Assembly (NCBI GenBank): GCA_026315105.1
Contig: CM048748.1
Coordinates: 480,279,150-480,343,149 of the forward strand
Length of the DNA stretch: 64,000 nucleotides
From: Locusta migratoria
Taxonomy: Eukaryota; Arthropoda; Insecta; Orthoptera; Acrididae
Direction: 5' to 3'
Below, piece after piece: positions 54,823 to 64,000 of this stretch. A model generated the notes under the pieces. That model was not told the DNA's origin. It saw nothing but the letters and a program-made list of their open reading frames with translations, and did no database searches. The translations under genes were made by a program, and so were the position numbers. Every line of letters begins with the position of its first letter. Within the stretch, counting starts at the first letter, position 1.

Positions 54823-55000
54823 TTATCTTAGTCATTATATGGCAGAAACTCATTTTCTTCCCAATTCTGTTGAGCACCTCCTCATTAGTTACGTGATATA
54901 CCTATGTAATCTTCATCATTCGACTGTAGCACCACATTTCGAAAGTTGCTACAATCTTTTGCTCTCGACTCCTTCTCGTCCACGTAGATGTAGATTTTGT
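54823..55000. other. RTE-like fragment or unassigned
   Basis: Reads in reverse like short pieces of the RTE C-terminus (NEEVLNRIGKKMSF-type at about 54,895-54,850), then CACGTAGATGTAGATTTTG, another CR1-type end at 54,979-54,997. Confidence 0.4.
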
Positions 55001-55003
55001 TAA

Positions 55004-55250
55004 GAACTGTCAGGCTTGGTTAGCACTTGGATGGGTAACCGTCCGGATCTGCCGAGCGCTGTTGGCGAGCGGGGTGCACTCGCCCTCGTGAGGCCAACTG
55101 TGGAACTACTGGATGCAGAAGCAGCGGCTCCGGTCACGAAGACTGACGCAACGAACGGGAGTGATGGGCGCCCCCTCCGTGGCGCATCCGGAGGACGGCC
55201 CGGCGGCCGGTCAGTACCCAGGGCGCCTCTCGACGCCTGTGGGACGGAGT
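55004..55250 (+). mobile_element. 5S-rRNA-derived SINE
   Basis: The block GGCTTGGTTAGCACTTGGAT, GGGTAACCGTCCGGATCTGC and CGAGCGCTGTTGGC (55,012-55,066) matches the second half of eukaryotic 5S rRNA, including the internal control region and the 3' helix. It is followed by a non-5S body (GCACTCGCCCTCGTGAGGCC, AACTACTGGATGCAGAAGCA, GCGGCTCCGGTCACGAAGAC). The first half of 5S is missing, so this is not a 5S gene. It meets the truncated end of the Tc1 copy at about 55,252. Confidence 0.75.
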
Positions 55251-55251
55251 C

Positions 55252-56125
55252 TTAACATCGTGTGGCGCCCCGGCGAGCAGTGCACGACTCGGACTCCACT
55301 GATGTCTGCAGGGCTGCCCATTAAACCGTAACAGAACGTGGAGGAGCTCTCTTCCCAACATCGCGTTGCAACGTATCCCAGATATGCTCAACACATTTGA
55401 TGTCTGGGGAGTATAGGGACAAGAAGAGGAGTTGGAACTCAGAAGACTGTTCCTGGAGCCACTTTGTAGTAATTCTGGATGAACGGGGAGTCGCATTGTC
55501 CTGATGGAATTGCTCAAGTCCATGAGAATGCACACTGAACACGAATGTATGCGAGTGAGCAGCCAGAATTCGATGTATGTGTCACCTATCGGAGTCGAAT
55601 CCAGGCGCAACTTATCACTTGTCCAATATAACTCCACACACGCCACAGCGTTGTAGAGTGCTACCAGCTTGAACAACCCTGTAATGATATGAAGGGCGCA
55701 CGAGTTCAGGAGGTTGTCTGGATACCTGAACACGTCCATCAGCTCGATCCAGTTGTAAACGAGACTCCACTTATAAAAAGTCCGAGGGCAGTGTGGACGC
55801 TCCCCAGGCGAGGCACGCAAAGCTGCGTGTCGCGCAGTCGGCAAGGCAACCGGCTGACGGCTGACCCTTCGGCTCCGACAGTGCATGTCGATGATATTCC
55901 GCTGAACGGTTTCCACGCTGCCACTCGACCGCGGCATGAAACCCGCAGGAGTGCGCGGAAAGGCTGCACTCCTGCCACGCTGGACAGTTCCTTCAGTCGT
56001 CGTCGGTGCAACCGCAACAGAGGCGGAGATGTGACGTCTTACCAGGCTTCCAATATTCACGGCACACTCGTGGAGCGGTCCTACGGAATAATCCCCACCT
56101 CGGAGGTGCCGTGTCCCATCTCCTC
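55252..56125 (-). mobile_element. Tc1-like transposon relic, copy 2
   Basis: On the minus strand the transposase 3' part is well preserved (55,542-55,321): GLEQFHQDNATPRSSRITTK, WLQEQSSEFQLLFLSLYSPD and IKCVEHIWDTLQRDVGKRAP, carrying the second Asp (HQDNA) and the Glu (VEHIW) of the DDE site. Upstream parts are readable only in other frames, for example NIGSLVRRHI at 56,055, with RADGRVQVSRQPPE near 55,740. The 308-codon open frame spanning 56,060-55,134 runs out of phase with the transposase over most of its length and is not the gene product. Same family as 49.5-50.5 kb. Confidence 0.82.
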
Positions 56126-56345
56126 TGCATCATTTGCAGCAGCACTTTTAAGGTCATTCTATTCTCGATAACCTGCCATTATGGCAGCAGTAACCGGTCT
56201 GACGCCTCCAAAATCCACTTGTTCTTTCATATAGGCTTCGTTCTCTGAGTGTTTACATATCTCTATGGTTTGCATACACATCCCTATAACATTCTTTGTG
56301 ACTCGTCTGTATGTAAACTATGATGAGGATTATTTGATTAGGGCA
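56126..56345. other. Short unassigned stretch
   Basis: No element identified. Confidence 0.4.
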
Positions 56346-56349
56346 GGTT

Positions 56350-56425
56350 TCACAAACGTGGTCATCAGTCCGTAGCTTACAAACTACTTAAACTGAGGTA
56401 AACTAACATAACGGACCTGCAGCCT
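56350..56425 (-). mobile_element. SINE tail fragment at the satellite border
   Basis: Reverse of GTTAGTTTACCTCAGTTTAA, GTAGTTTGTAAGCTACGG and ACTGATGACCACG. The head is missing; the following 80 bp lead into the satellite. Confidence 0.7.
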
Positions 56426-57374
56426 GGGCCAGCCTTACAGCGCCCTCCGTGGTACGCAGCTGGCCAGCAGCAGCCAGGAGAAGCGGCCGCGTCTGAATCT
56501 ACTACCATCGCGACTACGCCTCTCCCAGCCAGGAACAGTTCAGTATTCGCTTGTGCTCGGAAAGTAAGTTGTTCCGTTAATCGGTACGGCTGCGCAAGCT
56601 CCGCTCCTGCGTCTGCGCGCCGGCTGCTGTCACGTCACTTACTGGTCCACACAACACACGCGTCTGACACTGCTCGCGTCGCGACTACGCCTCTCCCAGC
56701 CAGGAACAGTTCAGTATTCGCTTGTGCTCGGAAAGTAAGTTGTTCCGTTAATCGGTACGGCTGCGCCAGCTCCGCTCCTGCGTCTGCGCGCCGGCTGCTG
56801 TCACGTCCCTTACTGGTCCACACAACACACGCGTCTGACACTGCTCACGTCGCGACTACGCCTCTCCCAGCCAGGAAGAGTTAAGTATTCGCTTGTGCTC
56901 GGAAAGTAAGTTGTTCCGTTAATCGGTACGGCTGCGCCAGCTCCGCTCCTGCGTCTGCGCGCTGGCTGCTGTCACGTCCCTTACTGGTCCACACAACACA
57001 CGCGTCTGACTCTGCTCGCGTCGCGACTACGCCTCTCCCAGCCAGGAACAATTCAGTATTCGCTTGTGCTCGGAAAGTAAGTTGTTCCGTTAATCGGTAG
57101 GGCTGCGCCAGCTCCGCTCCTGCGTCTGCGCGCCGGCTGCTGTCACGTCATTTACTGGTCCACACAACACACGCGTCGGACACTGCTCGCGTCGCGACTA
57201 CGCCTCTACCAGCCAGGAACAATTCAGTATTCGCTTGTGCTCGGAAAGTAAGTTGTTCCGTTAATCGGTACGGCTGCGCCAGCTCCGCTCCTGCGTCTGC
57301 GCGCCGGCTGCTGTCACGTCACTTACTGGTCCACACAACACACGCGTCTGACTCTGCTCACGTCGCGACTACGC

Positions 57375-58913
57375 CTCTCCCAGCCAGGAACAGTTCAGTA
57401 TTCGCTTGTGCTCGGAAAGTAAGTTGTTCCGTTAATCGGTACGGCTGCGCCAGCTCCGCTCCTGCGTCTGCGCGCCGGCTGCTGTCACGTCACTTACTGG
57501 TCCACACAACACATGCGTCTGACACTGCTCGCGTCGCGACTACGCCTCTCCCAGCCAGGAACAGTTCAGTATTCGCTTGTGCTCGGAAAGTAAGTTGTTC
57601 CGTTAATCGGTACGGCTGCGCCAGCTCCGCTCCTGCGTCTGCGCGCCGGCTGCTGTCACGTCCCTTACTGGTCCACACAACACACGCGTCTGACACTGCT
57701 CACGTCGCGACTACGCCTCTCCCAGCCAGGAAGAGTTCAGTATTCGCTTGTGCTCGGAAAGTAAGTTGTTCCGTTAATCGGTACGGCTGCGCCAGCTCCG
57801 CTCCTGCGTCTGCGCGCCGGCTGCTGTCACGTCACTTACTGGTCCACACAACACACGCGTCTGACTCTGCTCACGTCGCGACTACGCCTCTCCCAGCCAG
57901 GAACAGTTCAGTATTCGCTTGTGCTCGGAAAGTAAGTTGTTCCGTTAATCGGTACGGCTGCGCCAGCTCCGCTCCTGCGTCTGCGCGCCGGCTGCTGTCA
58001 CGTCACTTACTGGTCCACACAACACATGCGTCTGACACTGCTCGCGTCGCGACTACGCCTCTCCCAGCCAGGAACAGTTCAGTATTCGCTTGTGCTCGGA
58101 AAGTAAGTTGTTCCGTTAATCGGTACGGCTGCGCCAGCTCCGCTCCTGCGTCTGCGCGCCGGCTGCTGTCACGTCCCTTACTGGTCCACACAACACACGC
58201 GTCTGACACTGCTCACGTCGCGACTACGCCTCTCCCAGCCAGGAAGAGTTCAGTATTCGCTTGTGCTCGGAAAGTAAGTTGTTCCGTTAATCGGTACGGC
58301 TGCGCCAGCTCCGCTCCTGCGTCTGCGCGCCGGCTGCTGTCACGTCACTTACTGGTCCACACAACACACACGTCTGACTCTGCTCACGTCGCGACTACGC
58401 CTCTCCCAGCCAGGAACAGTTCAGTATTCGCTTGTGCTCGGAAAGTAAGTTGTTCCTTTAATCGGTACGGCTGCGCCAGCTCCGCTCCTGCGTCTGCGCG
58501 CCGGCTGCTGTCACGTCACTTACTGGTCCACACAACACATGCGTCTGACACTGCTCGCGTCGCGACTACGCCTCTCCCAGCCAGGAACAGTTCAGTATTC
58601 GCTTGTGCTCGGAAAGTAAGTTGTTCCGTTAATCGGTACGGCTGCGCCAGCTCCGCTCCTGCGTCTGCGCGCCGGCTGCTGTCACGTCCCTTACTGGTCC
58701 ACACAACACACGCGTCTGACACTGCTCACGTCGCGACTACGCCTCTCCCAGCCAGGAAGAGTTCAGTATTCGCTTGTGCTCGGAAAGTAAGTTGTTCCGT
58801 TAATCGGTACGGCTGCGCCAGCTCCGCTCCTGCGTCTGCGCGCCGGCTGCTGTCACGTCACTTACTGGTCCACACAACACACGCGTCTGACACTGCTCAC
58901 GTCGCGACTACGC
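57375..58913 (+). repeat. Three-monomer higher-order repeat, three copies of 513 bp
   Basis: Monomer types repeat in order. The first has CAGGAACAG, GTCACTTACTGG and ACACATGCGTCTGACACTGCTCGCG. The second has CAGGAACAG, GTCCCTTACTGG and CTGACACTGCTCACG. The third has CAGGAAGAG and GTCACTTACTGG, with CTGACTCTGCTCACG in the first two copies. Starts: 57,375, 57,888 and 58,401. Only a few differences separate copies (for example CACACGTC near 58,365, TCCTTTAATC near 58,455, and CTGACACTG instead of CTGACTCTG near 58,887), so identity exceeds 99%. Confidence 0.93.
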
Positions 58914-59084
58914 CTCTCCCAGCCAGGAACAGTTCAGTATTCGCTTGTGCTCGGAAAGTAAGTTGTTCCGTTAATCGGTACGGCTGCGCCAGCTCCGCTC
59001 CTGCGTCTGCGCGCCGGCTGCTGTCACGTCCCTTACTGGTCCACACAACACACGCGTCTGACACTGCTCGCGTCGCTACTATGC

Positions 59085-61040
59085 CTCTACCAGCCAGGAA
59101 CAGTTCAGTATTCGCTTGTGCTCAGAAAGTAAGTTGTTCCGTTAATCGGTACGGCTGCGCCAGCACCGCTCCAACGTCTGCGCGCCAGCTGCTGTCACGT
59201 TCCTTACTGGTCCACACAACACATGCGTCTGACACTGTTCGCATCGCGACTATGCCTCTCCCAGCCAGGAACAGTTCAGTATTCGTTTGAGCTAGGAAAG
59301 TAAGTTGTTCCGTTAATCGGTACAGCTGCACCAGCTCTGCAACTGCGTATGCGCACCGGCTGCTGTCACGTGCCTTACTGGTCCACACAACACAAGCGTC
59401 TGACTCTGCTCGCGTCGCAACTACGCCTCTCCCAGCCAGGAACAGTTCAGTATTCGTTTGAGCTCGGAAAGTAAGTTGTTCCGTTAATCGGTACAGCTGT
59501 GGCAACTCCGCTCCTGCGTCTGCGCGCTGGCTGCTGTCACGTCCCTTACTGGTCCACACAACACACGCGTCTGACTCTGCTCACGTCACGACTACGCCTC
59601 TCCCAGCCAGGAACAGTTCAGTATTCGCTTGTGCTCGGAAAGTAAGTTGTTCCGTGAATCGGTACGGCTGCGCCAGCTCCGCTCCTGCGTCTGCGCGCCG
59701 GCTGCTGTCACGTCCCTTACTGGTCCACACAACACACGCGTCTGACACTGCTCGCGTTGCTACTATGCCTCTACCAGCCAGGAACAGTTCAGTATTCGCT
59801 TGTGCTTGGAAAGTAAGTTGTTCCGTTAATCGGTACGGCTGCGCCAACTCCGCGGCTGCGCCAACTCCGCTCCAACGTCTGCGCGCCGGCTGCTGTCACG
59901 TCCCTTACTGGTCCACACAACACACGCGTCTGACACTGCTCGCGTCGCTACTATGCCTCTACCAGCCAGGAACAGTTCAGTATTCGCTTGTGCTCGGAAA
60001 GTAAGTTGTTCCATTAATCGGTACGGCTGCGCCAGCTCCGCTCCTGCGTCTGCGCGCCGGCTGCTGTGACGTCCCTTACTGGTCCACACAACACACGCAT
60101 CTGACTCTGCTCACGTCGCGACTACGCCTCTCCCAGCCAGGAACAGTTCAGTATTCGCTTGTGCTCGGAAAGTAAGTTGTTCCGTTAATCGGTACGGCTG
60201 CGCCAGCTCCGCTCCTGCGTCTGCGCGCCGGCTGCTGTCACGTCCCTAACTGGTCCACACAACACACGCGTCTGACACTGCTCGCGTCGCTACTATGCCT
60301 CTACCAGCCAGGAACAGTTCAGTATTCGCTTGTGCTCGGAAAGTAAGTTGTTCCGTTAATCGGTACGGCTGCGCCAGCTCCGCTCCTGCGTCTGCGCTGG
60401 CTGCTGTCACGTATCTCACTGCTCCACACAACACACGCGTCTGATTCTGCTCACGTCGCGACTACGCCTCTCCCAGCCAGGAACAGTTCAGTATTCGCTT
60501 GTGCTCGGAAAGTAAGTTGTTCCGTTAATCGGTACGGCTGCGCCAGCTCCGCTCCTGCGTCTGCACGCCGGCTGCTGTCACGTCCCTTACTGGTCCACAC
60601 AACACACGCGTCTGACACTGCTCGCGTCGCTACTATGCCTCTACCAGCCAGGAACAGTTCAGTATTCGCTTGTGCTCGGAAAGTAAGTTGTTCCGTTAAT
60701 CGGTACGGCTGCGCCAGCACCGCTCCAACGTCTGCGCGCCGGCTGCTGTCACGTTCCTTACTGGTCCACACAACACATGCGTCTGACACTGTTCGCATCG
60801 CGACTATGCCTCTCCCAGCCAGGAACAGTTCAGTATTCGTTTGAGCTAGGAAAGTAAGTTGTTCCGTTAATCGGTACAGCTGCACCAGCTCCGCAACTGC
60901 GTATGCGCGCCGGCTGCTGTCACATGCCTTACTGGTCCACACAACAAACGCGTCTGACTCTGCTCGCGTCGCAACTACGCCTCTCCCAGCCAGGAACAAT
61001 TCAGTATTCGTTTGAGCTCGGAAAGAAAGTTGTTTCGTTA
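59085..61040 (+). repeat. Nine-monomer block duplicated at 1,554-bp offset
   Basis: Diagnostic variants at 59,085-59,430 (CTCTACCAGCC, CAGCACCGCTCCAACGTCTG, CTGTTCGCATCGCGAC, TTTGAGCTAGGAAAG, GCGTATGCGC) recur in the same order at 60,639-60,985. 1,554 equals nine monomers plus the 17-bp insert minus the 2-bp deletion between them. The two blocks differ by scattered substitutions, so this duplication is older than the 513-bp one. Confidence 0.85.
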
Positions 61041-64000
61041 ATCGGTACAGCTGTGCCAGCTCCGCTCCTGCGTCTGCGCGCCGGCTGCAGTCACGTGCCT
61101 TACCGGTCCACACAACACAAACGGCTGTGCCAGCTCCGCACCTGCGTCTGCGCGCCGGCTGCTGTCACGTCCCTTACTGGTCCACACAACACACGTGTCT
61201 GACTCTGCTCGCGTCGCGACTATGCCTCTCCCAGCCAGGAAAAGTTCAGTATTCATTTGAGCTCGGAAAGTAAGTTGTTCCGTTAATCGGTACGGCTGCG
61301 CCAGCTCCGCACCTGCGTCTGCGCTCCGTCTGCTGTCACCTGCCTTACTGGTCCACACAACACATGCGTCTGACTCTGCTAGCGTCGCGACTATGCCTCT
61401 CCCACCCAGGATCAAGTCACTATTCGCTAGTGCTCGGAAAGTAAGTTGTTCCGTTAATCGGTACAGCTGCGCTAGCTCCGCTCCTGCTTCTGCGCGCCGG
61501 CTGCTGTCACGTGCCTTACTGGTCCACACAACGCACGCGTCTGATTCTGCTCGCGTCGCGACTACGCCTCTCCCAGCCAGGAACAGCTCAGTATTCGTTT
61601 GAGCTCGGAGAGTAAGTTGCTCCTTTAATCGGTACGGCTGCGCCAGCTCCGAACCTGCGTCTGCGCGCCGGCTGCTGTCACGTGCCTTACTGGTCCACAC
61701 AACACACGCGTCTGACTCTGCTCGCGGCGCGACTACGCCTCTCCCAGCCAGGAACAGTTCAGTTTTCGTTTGAGCTCGGAAAGTAAGTTGTTCCGTTAAA
61801 CGGTACGGCTGCGCCAGCTACGCTCCTGCGTCTGCGCGCCATTTGCTGTCACGTCCCTTATTGGTCCACACAACACACGCGTCTGACTCTGTCGCGTCGC
61901 GACTACGCATCTCCCAGCCAGGAACAGTTCAGTATTCGCTAGTGCTCGGAATGTAAGTTGTTCCATTAATCGGTAAGGCTGCGCCAGCGCCGCTCCTGCG
62001 TCTGCGCGCCATCTGCTGTCACGTCCCTTATTGGTCCACACAACACATGCATCTGACACTGTTCGCGTCGCGACTATGCTTCTACCACCCAGGAACAGTT
62101 CAGTATTCGCTTGTGCTCGGAAAGTAAGTTGTTCCATTAATTGGTACGGCTGTGCCACCTCCGCTCCTGCGTCTCCGCACCGGCTTCTGTCACATCCCTT
62201 ACCGGTCCACACAACACATGTGTCTGACTCTGCTCGCGTCGCGACTACGCCTCTCCCAGCCAGGAACAGTTCAGTAATCGCTAGTGCTCGGAAAGTAAGT
62301 TGTTCCATTAATCGGTACGGCTGCGCCAGCTCCGCTCCTGCGTCAGCGCTCCGGCTGCTGTCACGTCCCTTACTGGTCCACACAACACACGCGACTGACT
62401 CTGCTCGCGTCGCGACTACGGCTCTCCCAGCCAGGAACAGTTCAGTATTCGTTTGAGCTCGGAAAGTAAGTTGTTCCGTTAATCGGTACGGCTGTGCCAG
62501 CACCGCTAATGCGTCTGCGCGCCAGCTGCTGTCACGTCCCTTACTGGTCCACACAACACACGCGTCTGACTGCTCGCGTCGCGACAGTGGCTTTCCCAGC
62601 CAGGAACAGTTCAGTATTCGTTTGAGCTCGGAAAGTAAGTTGTTCCGTTAATCGGTACGGCTGCACCAGCTCCGCACCTGCGTCTGCGCGCCGGCTGCTG
62701 TCACGTGCCTTACTGGTCCACACAACACACGGGTCTGACTCTGCTCGTGTTGCGACTACGCTTCTCCCAGCCAGGAACAGTTCAGTATTCGTTTGAGCTC
62801 GGAAAGTAAGGTTGTTCCGTTAATCGGTACGGCTGTGCCAGCTCCGCTCCTGCGTCTGTGCGCCGGCTGCTGTCACGTGACTTACTGGTCCACACAACAC
62901 ACACGTCTGACTCCGCTCACATCGCGACTACGCCTCTCCCAGCCAGGAACAGTTCAGTATTCGTTTGAGCTCGGAAAGTAAGTTGTTCCAGTAATCGGTA
63001 CGGCTGCGCCAGGTCCGCACCTGCGTCTGCGCGCCGGCTGCTGTCACGTGCCTTACTGGTCCACACAACACACGCGTCTGATTCTGCTCGCGTCGCGACT
63101 ACGCCTCTCCCAGCCAGGAACAGTTCAGTATTCGCTTGTGCTCGGAAAGTAAGTTGTTCCGTTAATCGGTACGGCTGCGCCAGCTCCGCACCTGCGTCTG
63201 CGCGCTGGTTTGTGTCACGTCCCTTACTCATCTACACAACACACGCATCTGACTCTGTCCGCGTCGCGCCTACGCCTCTCCCAACAAGGAACAGTTCTGT
63301 ACTCGCTTGTGCTCGGAAAGTAAGTTGTTCCGTTAATCAGTACGGCTTCGCCTGCTCCGCTCCTGCGTCTGCGCGCCGGCTGCTGTCACGTGCCTTACTC
63401 GTCCACACAACACACGCGTCTGACTCTGCTCGCGTCGCGACTACGCCTCTCCCAGCCAGGAGCAGTTCAAAATTCGGTTGAGCTCGGAAAGTAAGTTGCT
63501 CCGTTAATCGGTCCAGCTGTGCCAGCTCCGCTCCTGCGTCTGCGCGCTGGCTGCTGTCACGTGCCTTACTGGTCCACACAACACACACGTCTGACTATGT
63601 TCGCGTCGCGACTATGCCTCTCCCAGCCAGGAGCAGTTCAGTATTCGTTTGAGCTCGGAAAGTAAGTTGTTCCGTTAATCGGTAGAGCTGCACCAGGTCC
63701 GCACCTGCATCTGCGCGCCGGCTGCTGTCACGTGCCTTACTGGTGCACACAACACACGCGTCTGATTCTGCTCGCGTCGCGACTACGCCTCTCCCAGCCA
63801 GGAACAGTTCAGTATTCGTTTGAGCTCGGAAAGTAAGTTGCTCCGTTAATCGGTACGGCTGTGCCAGCTCCGCACCTGCGTCTGCGCGCCGGCTGCTGTC
63901 ACGTGCCTTACTGGTCCACACAACACACGCGTCTGACTCTGCTCGCATCGCGACTATGCCTCTCCCAGGCAGGAACAGTTCAGTATTCGTTTGAGCACGG

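Larger units (their letters stand above)
56505..64000 (+). repeat. 171-bp tandem satellite array, about 44 monomers
   Basis: The landmark CTCTCCCAGCC (or CTCTACCAGCC) recurs at 56,520, 56,691, 56,862, 57,033, 57,204, 57,375 and so on, at exactly 171 bp through 59,769. Later there are small indels: +17 bp near 59,850 by an internal duplication of CGGCTGCGCCAACTCCG, and -2 bp near 60,397. Each monomer carries GGAAAGTAAGTTGTTCCGTT and CTGGTCCACACAACACACGC. Two sequence types alternate in the right part: TTCGCTTGTGCTCGG and TTCGTTTGAGCTCGG. The left half is highly homogeneous, and divergence rises to the right. It runs off the window edge. GC content is near 57%. Because 171 is 57 codons, minus-strand frames of up to 252 codons stay open; I treat these as by-products. 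Confidence 0.98.

Noticed and set aside
55012..55066. 5S rRNA gene
   Set aside because: Only the 3' half matches and it is fused to a SINE body.
55134..56060. 308-codon minus-strand open frame, the longest in the window
   Set aside because: It overlies a Tc1-like relic but is out of phase with the transposase for most of its length, and extends into the 5S-derived SINE. It has no domain of its own.
61796..62554. 252-codon minus-strand repetitive protein frame
   Set aside because: It arises because the satellite monomer is 57 codons long; the same repeat in neighbouring monomers carries stops. Reported as a satellite by-product, not a gene.
56505..64000. CRISPR array or primate alpha satellite because of regular repeats of 171 bp
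   Set aside because: Repeats are directly contiguous without spacers, and the sequence does not resemble alpha satellite; only the monomer length coincides.

Overview
The window looks like intergenic or intronic DNA from a large, transposon-rich arthropod genome, most probably an orthopteran insect of the grasshopper/locust type. I infer this from the dense and mostly decayed mix of RTE, CR1/Jockey and Penelope-like retroelements, Tc1/mariner and hAT DNA transposons, BEL/Pao LTR elements and very frequent tRNA-derived SINEs, several of which resemble abundant Schistocerca-type repeats that I recall but cannot search. No reading frame can be supported as an intact host gene. Almost every longer open frame lies in a transposon relic, is antisense to one, or comes from the satellite. 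The one candidate host exon is a weak, cysteine-rich frame near 50.85-51.03 kb.

Layout. 0-2.8 kb: an RTE LINE on the minus strand split by a SINE, a CR1-type 3' end and another SINE. 4.0-6.7 kb: a mariner-like transposase fragment followed by a near-complete but frame-broken RTE LINE. 7.5-7.85 kb: a large palindrome with a hammerhead-ribozyme-like core. 8.07-10.35 kb: a hAT-type element with a perfect 13-bp terminal repeat and a perfect 8-bp target duplication. 11.2-12.45 kb: a CR1 relic abutting an inverted-repeat (foldback) element whose second copy lies at 38.3-38.9 kb. 13-14 kb, 20.9-22.4 kb, 23.8-24.3 kb and 25.4-26.5 kb: four Penelope-like coding relics with GIY-YIG nuclease remnants; the 20.9-22.4 kb copy is bounded by 42-bp inverted repeats. 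15.6-16.0, 19.1-19.7 and 45.4-45.8 kb: DDE transposase relics. 30.0 and 34.3 kb: two copies of a small palindromic element. 35.1-35.4 kb: a long GC-rich hairpin. 39.8-41.3 kb: a Jockey-like LINE with a TA microsatellite inside its reverse transcriptase. 43.9-45.2 kb: a BEL/Pao gag relic. 46.3-47.0 and 54.2-54.8 kb: CR1-type reverse transcriptase relics. 49.5-50.5 and 55.25-56.1 kb: two Tc1-like copies. 52.55-53.47 kb: a probable non-autonomous element rich in ATCGAT palindromes. 55.0-55.25 kb: a 5S-rRNA-derived SINE.

From about 56.5 kb to the right edge the window is a tandem satellite with a 171-bp monomer (about 44 monomers, running off the end). Its left part holds a near-identical three-monomer higher-order repeat (513 bp). 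A nine-monomer block is duplicated at a 1,554-bp offset, and the right part is more diverged. This array is the most distinctive structure here. Because 171 is divisible by three, the array yields long repetitive minus-strand open frames that are probably not genes.

Scattered between the repeats are GC/CpG-rich islands with TAAT/ATTA cores (near 2.1, 11.0, 14.5, 18.5, 28.5 and 53.7 kb). They look unlike the transposons and could be cis-regulatory DNA. No RNA polymerase II gene model, rRNA gene, functional tRNA gene, CRISPR array or bacterial-type feature was found.
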